This document shows positions 38,101 through 45,480 of a DNA stretch of 64,000 bases, piece after piece; the stretch's first letter is position 1, and each line of letters opens with the position of its first letter. The notes under the pieces are model-generated. The model saw only the letters and a list, made by a program, of their open reading frames with translations, ran no database searches and was not told the origin of the DNA. Source of the stretch: CALFVT01 sp039989855 (lineage in GTDB: Bacteria > Pseudomonadota > Alphaproteobacteria > Caulobacterales > Maricaulaceae); contig JBDXGZ010000023.1 of assembly GCA_039989855.1 (NCBI GenBank), forward strand, positions 248,001-312,000, written 5' to 3'. The position numbers and the translations under genes are program-made.

Positions 38101-38312
38101 GCAGATAGGCCATCAACAACCGTTGTCGACGTCCGCTTCAAGTTTAAAGAATCTTGAATAATTTGACGCGTCCCTGTGGCGACAACCTCGTCAACATTAT
38201 CATTATCCTGAGCTAATGAAACCTGCGACATCGCCATCATTGATAGTGACGCCGTACCTAACAATAGAAATTTAACTGATTTTTTATGAGCGGATATGTA
38301 CCGTGTAGCCAT
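35187..38312 (-). CDS. TonB-dependent outer membrane receptor of the alginate locus
   Basis: The 1041-residue protein has a signal peptide ending SLAQD, then VDEVVATGTRQ as TonB-box region. The plug contains IGELPGLSIAEALETI, VSIRGLGPFLGSTVINGR and a GGVAGQISLSTLKPL segment, and the barrel ends FGPRYFAGITAKF. This is the TonB-dependent receptor type that commonly accompanies polysaccharide loci in alphaproteobacteria. From position it should bind and import alginate oligosaccharides, an inference. AGGGAAG precedes the ATG. It has its own operator region (38346-38424) and terminator, so it is transcribed separately from the lyase operon. Confidence 0.93.
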   Translation of the reverse strand: MATRYISAHKKSVKFLLLGTASLSMMAMSQVSLAQDNDNVDEVVATGTRQIIQDSLNLKRTSTTVVDGLSADEIGELPGLSIAEALETITSVGSQREGSGATEVSIRGLGPFLGSTVINGREATNGSGDRSVNFGQFPSELFNKLAVHKTQSAELIEGGVAGQISLSTLKPLEYGKRRIQLQAKGNIQPDNIRLEDPERTVGYRLTGSYVDQWESNTLGEFGLSVGGQIQRRANSEQEARSSSTFDACRVSSLDGASCDDGETDVLTLDPNSATSLQDQVDNFFNSNQRQSAQTINPLTGQPIGLGEPIVLTTSSRSFRQNITDDNRDAIFGAAQWRPNDRLDINIDGQYSDRVFTEFRSDLVIDTNDIEEAITGQTLPIPGFDLTTTSDGSLRTATTSGDVQAISQFSERLEEYIGFGGSIDYQATDKLRLFVDGSYSDTSRQENQISARVASQAELVGVQVLQNGSDAHQFTLLDFDVNDPSLFVNDNPEVREDLNQFRNHQIWAIKGDAEYSVDNGFIKSFKAGARYSEQTYDQLPRVRNEFEFDDGAADLAEFVTEIGGVAVEDFGSTANIGPLAAAACANTSFPDPGFLNGEVNGNLFTNIDSDGNVIDAGTGNTFLTFDALCLGETLLGRELSVPSASDAGGAELVQSVDVTEETVAIYGQFDFDTEFDGLPIRGNLGVRYIDTDLTSRSFREELTLELDADGNVIGLGESLNTDDLVSVVDDFSYSEFLPSFNLVAEVRDDVLVRGGVFRALSRPDPSDLGSGRTFNVVNNDDDGNVDFSVADFIGSVVANGNPNLAPFTSWNYDLAAEWYPDEDSILSVGAYYKVFTGGFQNSLQTETFEANGESFNVVVPVLTTSDDTNTIFGVEVNAAHAFTYLPGLLSGTGFKVSYNYADSNFEFEDGRLGEAITFAEDGSISGIREGFIPPANLVGLSRHTANGQVYWNVGKATFTGIGKYRSSFFQQFVGTPLNLRFIDAAFVADARISYKVNDNIKLSLEGTNLLNTAREQFNPTPDSFAEINVFGPRYFAGITAKF

Positions 38313-38345
38313 AATTGATTCTTCCCTGAATAGCTTTATGTTATC

Positions 38346-38424
38346 ATTGGTTGTAAAAGAACCAGTTTACCTAGCCTTGTCAACCTGATTTGCCGACCAA
38401 TTCCCCTTTATTGGTATGACCAAT
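38346..38424. promoter_or_regulatory. Candidate operator cluster upstream of the alginate receptor gene
   Basis: The palindrome ATTGGT-ATG-ACCAAT (38410-38424) closely resembles the PdhR/FadR-family operator form. Further half-sites are ACCAAT (38396-38401) and ATTGGT (38346-38351). They lie 34-112 bases before the receptor start, within a 289-base gap that holds no gene. Confidence 0.65.
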
Positions 38425-38601
38425 GTCGTTTTTACTCACCTGTTGCAAAATAACACTAATTAAGAGACTCCACCAGGAGACATAATTAGCAAATAAACAT
38501 AAGCGAACTGCCCTGTAATGATGAATTTATAAGCACCTCAATGAGCTCAAAACCAACACTTTGAGCGACCCATTGACGAAACAAATAGCAGAACCGAGAA
38601 A

Positions 38602-39345
38602 CTAGCCCCAATCCCCTTGCACCGCTTGCCACAGGGTCATGAGCGACAAAGCCGCCGTATCCGCGCGCAAAATACGGGGCCCAAGGGAAACAGGCACAAC
38701 AAAATTTTGCGCCCGTAACATCTCTCGCTCTTTCGGCGTAAAGCCGCCCTCTGGGCCAATCAAAATGGCAGCAGGTGTTTGAGGCATATTTTTCAAAACT
38801 CTCAAAGCGGGTTGCGCGTCGCCTGCCTCATCGGCAAAAATCAGGGTACGCTCGCGGGGCCACTGGCCTAGAAAGCTTGCGAGGCTTCCTCGATAAACCG
38901 CCTGCACCGTTGGCACATCAAGCCGTTCGGTTTGCTCTGCGGCCTCCATCGCCTGCAAGCGTGCCTTCTCAATATTCAGCTTGGGAAATTGCGTGCGCTC
39001 TGTTTGCAGTGGGTGAAATTCCGAGACGCCAAGCTCTGTGCCTTTTTCAATGATAAAGGCCGTGCGGTGCTTTCGCACAGGCGCAAAGCAGAGCCATATA
39101 TCAGGCATAGGCTTGGGGGCGCGCAAACGCTCAACGCACGCAATAGCTCCGCCCTTGCGAGAGAGCTCCGTGATTTCAGCGCGCCACTCCCCGTTATCGC
39201 CGTTAAACACGCGGAGTTCGCCTCCGACTTTTCGGCGCAAGACGTTTCCGAGGTAATGGGCTTGCTCCTTGGTCAATTCGACGCCTTGACCCTCGCCGAG
39301 TGAGGCCTCAATAAACAGTCGAACCAATGTGTAATTTTCACGCAT
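38602..39345 (-). CDS. rsmE: 16S rRNA (uracil(1498)-N3)-methyltransferase
   Basis: The 247-residue SPOUT methyltransferase shows the family motifs ILIGPEGGFTPKEREML and VSLGPRILRADTAALSLM (SAM knot), plus ERTQFPKLNIEKARLQAMEAAEQTERL. The N-terminal PUA-like domain reads VRLFIEASLGEGQGVELTKEQAHYLGNVLR. RsmE methylates U1498 of 16S rRNA. It is divergent from ubiA, 41 bases away, a pairing seen in many alphaproteobacteria. Confidence 0.94.
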   Translation of the reverse strand: MRENYTLVRLFIEASLGEGQGVELTKEQAHYLGNVLRRKVGGELRVFNGDNGEWRAEITELSRKGGAIACVERLRAPKPMPDIWLCFAPVRKHRTAFIIEKGTELGVSEFHPLQTERTQFPKLNIEKARLQAMEAAEQTERLDVPTVQAVYRGSLASFLGQWPRERTLIFADEAGDAQPALRVLKNMPQTPAAILIGPEGGFTPKEREMLRAQNFVVPVSLGPRILRADTAALSLMTLWQAVQGDWG

Positions 39346-39386
39346 GATCTTTACATAGCCGAGTCGGAGCCGCTAAGCACCTGTTT

Positions 39387-40505
39387 ATGCAAACCACGAT
39401 CAAAGACGCCGCCCAAAACCATTGGGTCTATAAAATGCCCAAGGGGTGGCAGCCGTTTTTACAGCTCTCGCGGCTTGATCGCCCGATTGGTTATTGGCTC
39501 CTCACCTTGCCGGGGTGGATAGGCTTAGCCTTTGCCAGCCTGTCTCATGGTTTGGGCCTAAGCGACCTGAAATGGGCTCTGCTGATTTTAATCGGCGCTA
39601 TAGCCATGCGCGGCGCGGGCTGTACTTATAATGACATTGTCGACCAAGACCTCGACAAGCAAGTCGAGCGCACAGCCCTTCGCCCCCTTCCCGCAGGAAC
39701 CATCACAACGAAGCAAGCTTGGATGTGGCTGCTCGCACAATGCGGCGTGGGCTTGATTGTGCTGCTCTGCTTACCGCGCCTCGCGCAACTGATTTCCCTT
39801 GGATCGATTCCGCTCGTCGCCGCCTACCCCTTTATGAAGCGGATTACGTGGTGGCCACAAGTCTGGCTCGGACTGACCTTTAACTGGGCCGTGCTTGTCG
39901 CCTACGCCGCCAAAACAGGCGCGGTTCACACGCCGTTGTTCATTCTCTACGTAGGGCTGATATTTTGGACGATTGGCTATGATACTATTTATGCCTGCCA
40001 AGACATTGAAGACGATGCGATGGTGGGGATTAAATCCACCGCAAGACGGTTTGGCTCTCGCGTAAAATTGGGGGTTGGGCTATGTTATTTGGCATGTGTC
40101 GGGTTGATTAGCATCGCCCTTGTAACCAATGGTCACTACGCTGAATTTAGCTGTGGAAGCTTCATCCTCAACCACGGCTTTCATAACATTGTTTTAAACC
40201 TCTCAACCTTAATAAGCTTCATACTAGCCCCCATAGTCTTTGCACCATTCTTTATGGCACACTTATTTATCTGGCAGGTCTTACGTTTTAACCCAAAAGA
40301 TACGCAAAAATCATTGAAAATATTTAAATCAAACGGGATAGCAGCTCTATTGTTCATCTCGGTCATATATATATTCGCAATCCCAAACGGCAAAACAGAA
40401 TCCGATGATGGGCCATGCCCTACACATATATCACAAGATGCCCTGGATAGATATTACACACCCATTTGTAACAATGGTATTCTTAACAAATTCTGTGGGA
40501 AATAA
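39387..40505 (+). CDS. ubiA: 4-hydroxybenzoate polyprenyltransferase
   Basis: UbiA attaches the polyprenyl tail to 4-hydroxybenzoate in ubiquinone synthesis. The first two-thirds are typical: LSRLDRPIGYWLLTLPGW, the first Asp-rich motif NDIVDQDLDKQVERT at 82-96, RPLPAG, and the second motif YDTIYACQDIEDD around 198-210, with several membrane helices. At 372 residues it is about 60 longer than usual. From about position 40110 the sequence becomes A+T-richer, helix spacing changes, and a hydrophilic tail with four cysteines (DGPCPTH, TPICNN, NKFCGK and one upstream) closes the protein. No frameshift is visible, so the enzyme call holds, but the C-terminus is unusual. Confidence 0.88.
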   Translation: MQTTIKDAAQNHWVYKMPKGWQPFLQLSRLDRPIGYWLLTLPGWIGLAFASLSHGLGLSDLKWALLILIGAIAMRGAGCTYNDIVDQDLDKQVERTALRPLPAGTITTKQAWMWLLAQCGVGLIVLLCLPRLAQLISLGSIPLVAAYPFMKRITWWPQVWLGLTFNWAVLVAYAAKTGAVHTPLFILYVGLIFWTIGYDTIYACQDIEDDAMVGIKSTARRFGSRVKLGVGLCYLACVGLISIALVTNGHYAEFSCGSFILNHGFHNIVLNLSTLISFILAPIVFAPFFMAHLFIWQVLRFNPKDTQKSLKIFKSNGIAALLFISVIYIFAIPNGKTESDDGPCPTHISQDALDRYYTPICNNGILNKFCGK

Positions 40506-40620
40506 ATTCCCCATTTACAGACCGAATACCTCCTCACCGATCACCGAAACGTGACGACATCGTTAAGTCCGCTTTGCTCAAAAATGTTTATATAGATGGT
40601 CGTTATCCAAGGAACACGAT

Positions 40621-41157
40621 ATGACTGCTAGATATATTTCAAGGCGTACATTAGGTTTAGGCGCGGCCGCTATGGCCCTAACGGCTTGCACAAAAGCAGG
40701 CATAGACAATAAAGCTCATGCGAGAACATTCGAGGAGACAAGTGTGGCAGATGCTGAAAATATCGATTGGGCCAATTTATCCGAATCTGACTGGAAAGAC
40801 CGCTTAACCGCTGCGGAATTTAACGTCCTACGGCATGAAGGCACTGAACGCCCGTGGACAAGTCCCTTAAACGACGAAAAACGCGAAGGTACATTTGTTT
40901 GTAAGGGCTGCGAACTTCCTTTGTTTACGTCGGAACAAAAATACGATTCAGGTACAGGATGGCCAAGCTTTTTTGATGTCATCGAAGGCTCTGTCGAAAC
41001 AAGAGTTGACCGTAAGCTTTTCCTCCCGCGCACAGAATATCATTGTCGCCGTTGCGGCGGTCACCAAGGCCATGTTTTCACGGACGGCCCCCAACCGACA
41101 CGCCTAAGATATTGCAACAATGGCGTCGCGATTAAGTTCGTCCCAACCTCCGCTTAA
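40621..41157 (+). CDS. msrB: Exported peptide-methionine (R)-S-oxide reductase
   Basis: MsrB repairs methionine-R-sulfoxide. The 178-residue protein has a twin-arginine-like signal (SRRTLGLGAAAMALTAC) that also ends in a lipobox-like LTAC, so it is exported and perhaps lipid-anchored. The MsrB fold follows: zinc cysteines CKGC and CRRC, SGTGWPSFF, and the catalytic cysteine in RYCNNGVAIKF, where the usual RYCxNS has Gly for Ser. Exported MsrB enzymes protect periplasmic proteins from oxidants. It appears monocistronic; the 345-base gap downstream holds a strong terminator. Confidence 0.93.
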   Translation: MTARYISRRTLGLGAAAMALTACTKAGIDNKAHARTFEETSVADAENIDWANLSESDWKDRLTAAEFNVLRHEGTERPWTSPLNDEKREGTFVCKGCELPLFTSEQKYDSGTGWPSFFDVIEGSVETRVDRKLFLPRTEYHCRRCGGHQGHVFTDGPQPTRLRYCNNGVAIKFVPTSA

Positions 41158-41250
41158 ACATCAGACTTGATATAGCCGCCCTTTTGCGGCATATTTACTT
41201 TACTAGAGCCGTCCGATATCCGGGCCGCGTATTTCGAGAGGAGGTTTATT

Positions 41251-41289
41251 TTGTCTATCTTTTTTGAGGGGTCTGCCCGAAACTATTAA
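41251..41289 (+). CDS. Possible 12-codon leader peptide
   Basis: A TTG-started reading frame (MSIFFEGSARNY) is preceded by a perfect AGGAGG (41239-41244) with 6-base spacing, one of the best ribosome sites in the window. It lies in the 345-base gap between msrB and the marR-type gene, upstream of a strong terminator. No similarity can be judged at this length; it may be a leader peptide, part of a small RNA, or chance. Confidence 0.3.
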   Translation: MSIFFEGSARNY

Positions 41290-41378
41290 TTTAGAACTTT
41301 CGTAAACGCGAAATTGGGTATCTAAATTATCTTATAGAGAAGCAGGCATGGCGTCCTGTTAGACCCAAACTTAAAACG

Positions 41379-41412
41379 AGGCTTCCTGATACTGTCAGGA
41401 GGCCTTTGTTTT
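41379..41412 (+). terminator. Strong rho-independent terminator between msrB and the marR-type gene
   Basis: An 11-bp stem AGGCTTCCTGA/TCAGGAGGCCT (one G-U pair) with a 5-base loop is followed by TTGTTTT. It lies more than 200 bases after the msrB stop, so it could end the msrB message or a separate short transcript from this gap. Confidence 0.88.
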
Positions 41413-41502
41413 GCAAAAGACTTACTTTTTTGATTGCAGCCACAGGCGACTCCGCTATGTTAGTTTACATCTAAAGTAACTATCTTAGCACAGAGTTCGC
41501 AC

Positions 41503-41943
41503 ATGGCGATTGCCCGCACCGTAGACCGCCGCCTGTTTTTCCTTTTTGACCGCACTCATACGCAATTATCAAAGTCGGCCGATCATTACCTCTCTATCTC
41601 ATCGGGCGTCAGCACATCACAAGCCGCCGTGCTGATTTACCTTGGCTATCATGATGGCTGCCGATTAAGCGACCTTGCGAATGGGGTTGGGCGCAATAAT
41701 TCTGCCATTACAGGCTTGGTCACACGTATGGAAAAACTGGGGCTCGTGACGCGTAACAAAACGCTTGATGGACGGTCCCGCGCGGTCTTTTTAACCGATG
41801 AAGGCTGGCGCCTTAGAGAAATTGTCCGTGAGGATTTCCGTAAGTTCAACGAAAAATTGATACGCGGCATGAACGAGACCGAAATCACAGCCGTGATTAA
41901 GTTCCTCAACCTCTCCGTTGAAAATGTGGAGGCTGAAGTATGA
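41503..41943 (+). CDS. MarR family transcriptional regulator
   Basis: The 146-residue protein has the MarR winged-helix layout: helices leading to SQAAVLIYLGYHDGCRLSDLANGVGRNNSAITGLVTRMEKLGLV and the wing NKTLDGRSRAVFLTDEG. It overlaps the next gene by ATGA, so the two are translationally coupled. It probably regulates its own operon with the DsbA-like gene, perhaps in response to oxidants or phenolic compounds, but the ligand is unknown. Confidence 0.9.
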   Translation: MAIARTVDRRLFFLFDRTHTQLSKSADHYLSISSGVSTSQAAVLIYLGYHDGCRLSDLANGVGRNNSAITGLVTRMEKLGLVTRNKTLDGRSRAVFLTDEGWRLREIVREDFRKFNEKLIRGMNETEITAVIKFLNLSVENVEAEV

Positions 41944-42620
41944 GCGCGCCCATAGATATTGATGCCGGACATACTGATGCTGTGCACATTGATATCGTCT
42001 CTGATATCGTTTGCCCGTGGTGCTGGGTTGGATGGCGCTATCTTAATCAAGCGATTGAGCAAACACCACATAGGGTCAACGTCACTTGGCGCGCCTATAT
42101 GCTTGATGCGAACGTGCCCAAAGAGGGCATGGACTATAAGACCTATATGAAAAACAAATTCGGTGACACGCCCAATAATAAATTCAAAATCATGCGCGAA
42201 CATTTGGAGTCCGCAGGCCCAAAACTCGGTATTGATTTTCGTTTTGACGGCATTCCCAAACGCGCCAATACGCTCGCGGCACATCAGCTCATGCACTGGG
42301 CACAAGGTCAAAATAAAGCCAATGATATGGCCGAAGCCTTGTTTCAGGCCTTTTTTACAGACCACCTTGATATTAACGATCTAAATGTCCTCATTGACAT
42401 ATCGGCAAAGCTCGACATGGACGCAAATATCGTTAAAGACCTATATGCTAAACAAGCAGATGAGGACACTGTAACAAAAGAAATCCATGAGGTTGGCCGC
42501 GCTGGAATTCGGTCTGTCCCCACCTATATCTATCAAGGAAAATATCTTGTACAAGGGGCGCAAGACACAGCCGCTCACACGAATATAATCAATAAATTAG
42601 TTTCAGAAATTAACACTTAA
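41940..42620 (+). CDS. DsbA family oxidoreductase, FrnE-like
   Basis: The 226-residue thioredoxin-fold protein has the redox motif CPWC in DIVSDIVCPWCWVGWRYL and the cis-proline loop GIRSVPTYIYQGKYLVQGAQD. There is no signal peptide, so it is cytosolic, as FrnE-like proteins are. These catalyse disulfide exchange or isomerisation and are often linked to oxidative stress or polyketide synthesis. It overlaps the MarR gene (ATGA) and is followed 28 bases later by the MAPEG gene. Confidence 0.9.
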   Translation: MSAPIDIDAGHTDAVHIDIVSDIVCPWCWVGWRYLNQAIEQTPHRVNVTWRAYMLDANVPKEGMDYKTYMKNKFGDTPNNKFKIMREHLESAGPKLGIDFRFDGIPKRANTLAAHQLMHWAQGQNKANDMAEALFQAFFTDHLDINDLNVLIDISAKLDMDANIVKDLYAKQADEDTVTKEIHEVGRAGIRSVPTYIYQGKYLVQGAQDTAAHTNIINKLVSEINT

Positions 42621-42648
42621 AGACATTAGCGCTTAGAGAAAGATACGC

Positions 42649-43041
42649 ATGACCCTTTTTGAAATTGTAGCCCTCTATGTTGCCATAAATAGCGTTTTGC
42701 TCATCGCACTCTCACTGCGGGTCGGCATGGTGCGTATGAAGAAAGACATCAGCCTAGGGGATGGCGGCCACAGTAAATTACAAGCCCGCATCCGCGCCCA
42801 AGGAAACTATATTGAATACACCCCTATTGCACTTATAGGACTCTTAATTATTGCAGCCCTGAATGCCGCGCCTCTCGCCTTACATTTTTTCGGCGCGACC
42901 TTCCTTATCGGACGGTTATGTCACGCTGCTGCTATGGAGACGGAAAATGCAATGGGTAAAGGCCGCCCCATTGGAATGGTACTAACATTTTTAACGCTTC
43001 TCGGCCAAGCCGCTTATATTTTATTCCTCATCTTTACGTAA
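42649..43041 (+). CDS. MAPEG family membrane protein
   Basis: The 130-residue protein has four hydrophobic segments and the MAPEG signature RIRAQGNYIEYTPIALIGL with the glutathione-binding Arg/Asn/Glu. Eukaryotic members are glutathione transferases or eicosanoid enzymes; bacterial functions are mostly unknown, though glutathione-linked detoxification is plausible. It lies between the DsbA-like gene and pmbA, 12 bases before the pmbA ATG. Confidence 0.9.
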   Translation: MTLFEIVALYVAINSVLLIALSLRVGMVRMKKDISLGDGGHSKLQARIRAQGNYIEYTPIALIGLLIIAALNAAPLALHFFGATFLIGRLCHAAAMETENAMGKGRPIGMVLTFLTLLGQAAYILFLIFT

Positions 43042-43053
43042 AGGACATCCTTG

Positions 43054-44394
43054 ATGCCCAATCCAAAACTGGTCGAGACTCTCGACGCCTTACTCCTTAA
43101 AGCCAAAAAAGCGGGAGCTGAAGATGCCGACGGCATCGTAACTTACGGCCGCTCACTTTCTGTGAGTGTCCGCGGCGGAGCGCTTGAAGACATTGATAAT
43201 AGCGAAGGCCGTGATGTAGGCCTCCGCGTGATGATCGGTGGACGGCAGGCTTGCGTATCCAGTTCTGATGTATCCTCTCACTCCCTCGATCAACTAGCAG
43301 AACGCGCCGTGGCTATGGCTAAACTCGCGCCTGTTGACCCCTATTGCGGCCTACCTGATCACGTCGTGGATGATGTGGACGTGGCCAAATATGACCTCAT
43401 CGATACTCATGTTTCAACACCAGAGTCCCTGAAAGAGCGCGCCCTCACCGTTGAAGCCGCAACCTTAGGCGTGACAGGCGTCGCGCAAGCTATGGGCTCT
43501 AGCGCCTCCTTCTCGCAGGGTGACTTCGCGTTCGGGAATAGTCGCGGGTTTCGTGCAGGGTGGGCCTCCTCCCGTCACGGCATTAGCACGGCCGCGATCG
43601 CTGAACGTGACGGCGCGATGGAGCGCGATTATGACTATGCCTCCCGTCGACATTTCAACGATCTGCCCGACCCTGTTCAAATCGGCAAAACCGCAGGCGC
43701 TCGCGCTGTTGCGCGCTTAGGGTCTGAGAAAATAACCTCAGGCGCTATGACCGTCATTTACGACGAGCGTAAAGCCAGTTCGCTTTTATCCGCATTTTTA
43801 GGCGCGATTAACGGCAACGGAATTACGCGCGGTGTGTCTTATTTGAAAGACCAACTCGGCCAGCAGATATTCCCAAGACATTTAAACATTATTGATGATC
43901 CGCTTATGCCGCGCGGTCTGGCAACACGTCCTTGCGACGGAGAAGGTGTAGCTGTGGCTCACCGCACCCTCGTTGATGATGGTGTATTGAAAACTTGGCT
44001 GCTGAACACATCGACCGCCAAACAGCTCGAGATGCTTAGTACAGGTCATGCGTCGCGCAGTGTCAGTCACCCGCCCGGCGTTGGCCCCTCTAATGTCTAT
44101 ATTGAAGCTGGCATTCTCAGCCGCGAAGCTCTCTTTGCTGATACGGGCGAAGGCTTACTCGTTACGGATATGTTTGGCCCGAACGTCAATGCCAATACGG
44201 GTGATTACAGTGTCGGCGTCAGTGGTTTTCTTATTAAAAACGGCGTTCTGACAAAGCCTGTTAGCGAAATTACCATCGCAGGAAACCTGATTGAGATGTT
44301 TGGAACAATTACTCCTGCCAATGATCTCAAATTTGAGAGCACTGTTAATGCTCCAACTCTACGGATTGAAGGAATGATGGTTGCCGGACTCTAA
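43054..44394 (+). CDS. pmbA: TldD/PmbA family metallopeptidase
   Basis: The roughly 446-residue protein begins with an N-terminal helix-rich domain (VETLDALLLKAKKAGAEDADGIVTYG, LSVSVRGGALEDIDNSEGRDVGLRVMIGGRQA) and a C-terminal domain with DEGVLKTW-like DDGVLKTWLLNTSTAKQL and DYSVGVSGFLIKNGVL near the end, all typical of PmbA. TldD/PmbA pairs degrade unfolded peptides such as microcin precursors and the antitoxin CcdA; the zinc HExxH lies in TldD, which is not in this window. The ATG at 43054 is preferred over the TTG at 43051. It overlaps the following phosphatase gene by 14 bases. Confidence 0.92.
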   Translation: MPNPKLVETLDALLLKAKKAGAEDADGIVTYGRSLSVSVRGGALEDIDNSEGRDVGLRVMIGGRQACVSSSDVSSHSLDQLAERAVAMAKLAPVDPYCGLPDHVVDDVDVAKYDLIDTHVSTPESLKERALTVEAATLGVTGVAQAMGSSASFSQGDFAFGNSRGFRAGWASSRHGISTAAIAERDGAMERDYDYASRRHFNDLPDPVQIGKTAGARAVARLGSEKITSGAMTVIYDERKASSLLSAFLGAINGNGITRGVSYLKDQLGQQIFPRHLNIIDDPLMPRGLATRPCDGEGVAVAHRTLVDDGVLKTWLLNTSTAKQLEMLSTGHASRSVSHPPGVGPSNVYIEAGILSREALFADTGEGLLVTDMFGPNVNANTGDYSVGVSGFLIKNGVLTKPVSEITIAGNLIEMFGTITPANDLKFESTVNAPTLRIEGMMVAGL

Positions 44395-45475
44395 GTCACA
44401 TATCTCAGATTTAAACCTTATCCGCGATGCGGTTCTCTCCGCAGGAAAAATCGCGCTAGAGGGTTTCCATGCTGGCAAAGCAGAGGCGTGGGATAAAGAG
44501 AAAGGTCACCCCGTCACCCAGACGGACATTGATGTTAATGACCATTTATATAAGGTTTTGATGACAGCCCGCCCAAACTACGGATGGCTGTCAGAAGAAA
44601 CCAAAGACGATAAATCACGTCATGACTGCGACCGCACCTTTGTGGTTGACCCCATTGACGGCACACGCGCCTTCATTGACCGCACGCCTAATTTCGCTGT
44701 GTCAGTGGCCATCATTGAAAAGGGCCTTCCCATTGTAGCGGCGCTCTACAATCCGCTAAAAGACGAGCTTTATACCGCCCTAAAAAGTGGTGGAGCCTTT
44801 CTAAATGATGCCTCCATTTCTGTTAGCTCCTGCCAACAGATTAAAGACTGTAATATGATAGGCTATCCGCGTAAATTTCGCCGCCTTAATTGGCCTGACA
44901 TGAATGTATCGGTTGTCAATTCTATGGCCTACAGAATGTGCCTCGTTGCTTCGGGGCAGGCTGATGCCAGCGTTGCTTTTACACCAAAATCTGATTGGGA
45001 TTTGGCGGCTGCCGCCTTGATAGTCAAAGAAGCTGGCGGTATTGTCACAACTGTAACCAATAAACCCATTCGGTACGATAATGACACAACATCGAATTTA
45101 GGCGTTATTTGTGCTAGCACGACCCTTCATGCTTTGATAGTAAAGCGTACACAGCCCTTGACGGATGCTTATTATAAAAGCAGCAAAAGAGCTCGAGATT
45201 TTTCACATTTGGGTACTCGGCCCGAAGATCGACAGGAGAACAAGAGGATGCAACTCTTACATCTGGTAATTGGCGGCGAATTAGTTGACCCGCTCAAAAC
45301 TGAATTTAAAGATTTAAAAGCCGTTGATTTCGTCGGGGCTTTTCCAAATTATGAAGCTGCACGTGATGCGTGGAAGTCCGCCGCACAGCGCACCGTTGAT
45401 AATGCCCATATGCGTTACTTTGTGCTTCACGCGCATGAACTCATTGACCCTGATAAAGACGGATTAATCGGCTAG
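44381..45475 (+). CDS. Inositol monophosphatase-family phosphatase fused to a DUF4170 domain
   Basis: Residues 1-265 form an IMPase/CysQ domain with metal ligands in LSEET (Glu72), DPIDGTRAF (Asp90, Asp93) and SDWDLAAA. It probably hydrolyses 3'(2')-phosphoadenosine phosphates or inositol phosphate; which one is not clear. After a linker of about 25 residues, residues 291-357 match DUF4170 (QLLHLVIGGELVDP, NYEAARDAWKS, AHMRYFVLHAHELIDP). In relatives DUF4170 is usually its own small gene in the same place. An internal ATG at 45248 has AGGAG at 45234-45238, so it could also be made separately. The TTG start at 44381 is the first available after an in-frame stop and overlaps pmbA. Confidence 0.9.
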   Translation: MPDSKSHISDLNLIRDAVLSAGKIALEGFHAGKAEAWDKEKGHPVTQTDIDVNDHLYKVLMTARPNYGWLSEETKDDKSRHDCDRTFVVDPIDGTRAFIDRTPNFAVSVAIIEKGLPIVAALYNPLKDELYTALKSGGAFLNDASISVSSCQQIKDCNMIGYPRKFRRLNWPDMNVSVVNSMAYRMCLVASGQADASVAFTPKSDWDLAAAALIVKEAGGIVTTVTNKPIRYDNDTTSNLGVICASTTLHALIVKRTQPLTDAYYKSSKRARDFSHLGTRPEDRQENKRMQLLHLVIGGELVDPLKTEFKDLKAVDFVGAFPNYEAARDAWKSAAQRTVDNAHMRYFVLHAHELIDPDKDGLIG

Positions 45476-45480
45476 GCCAC

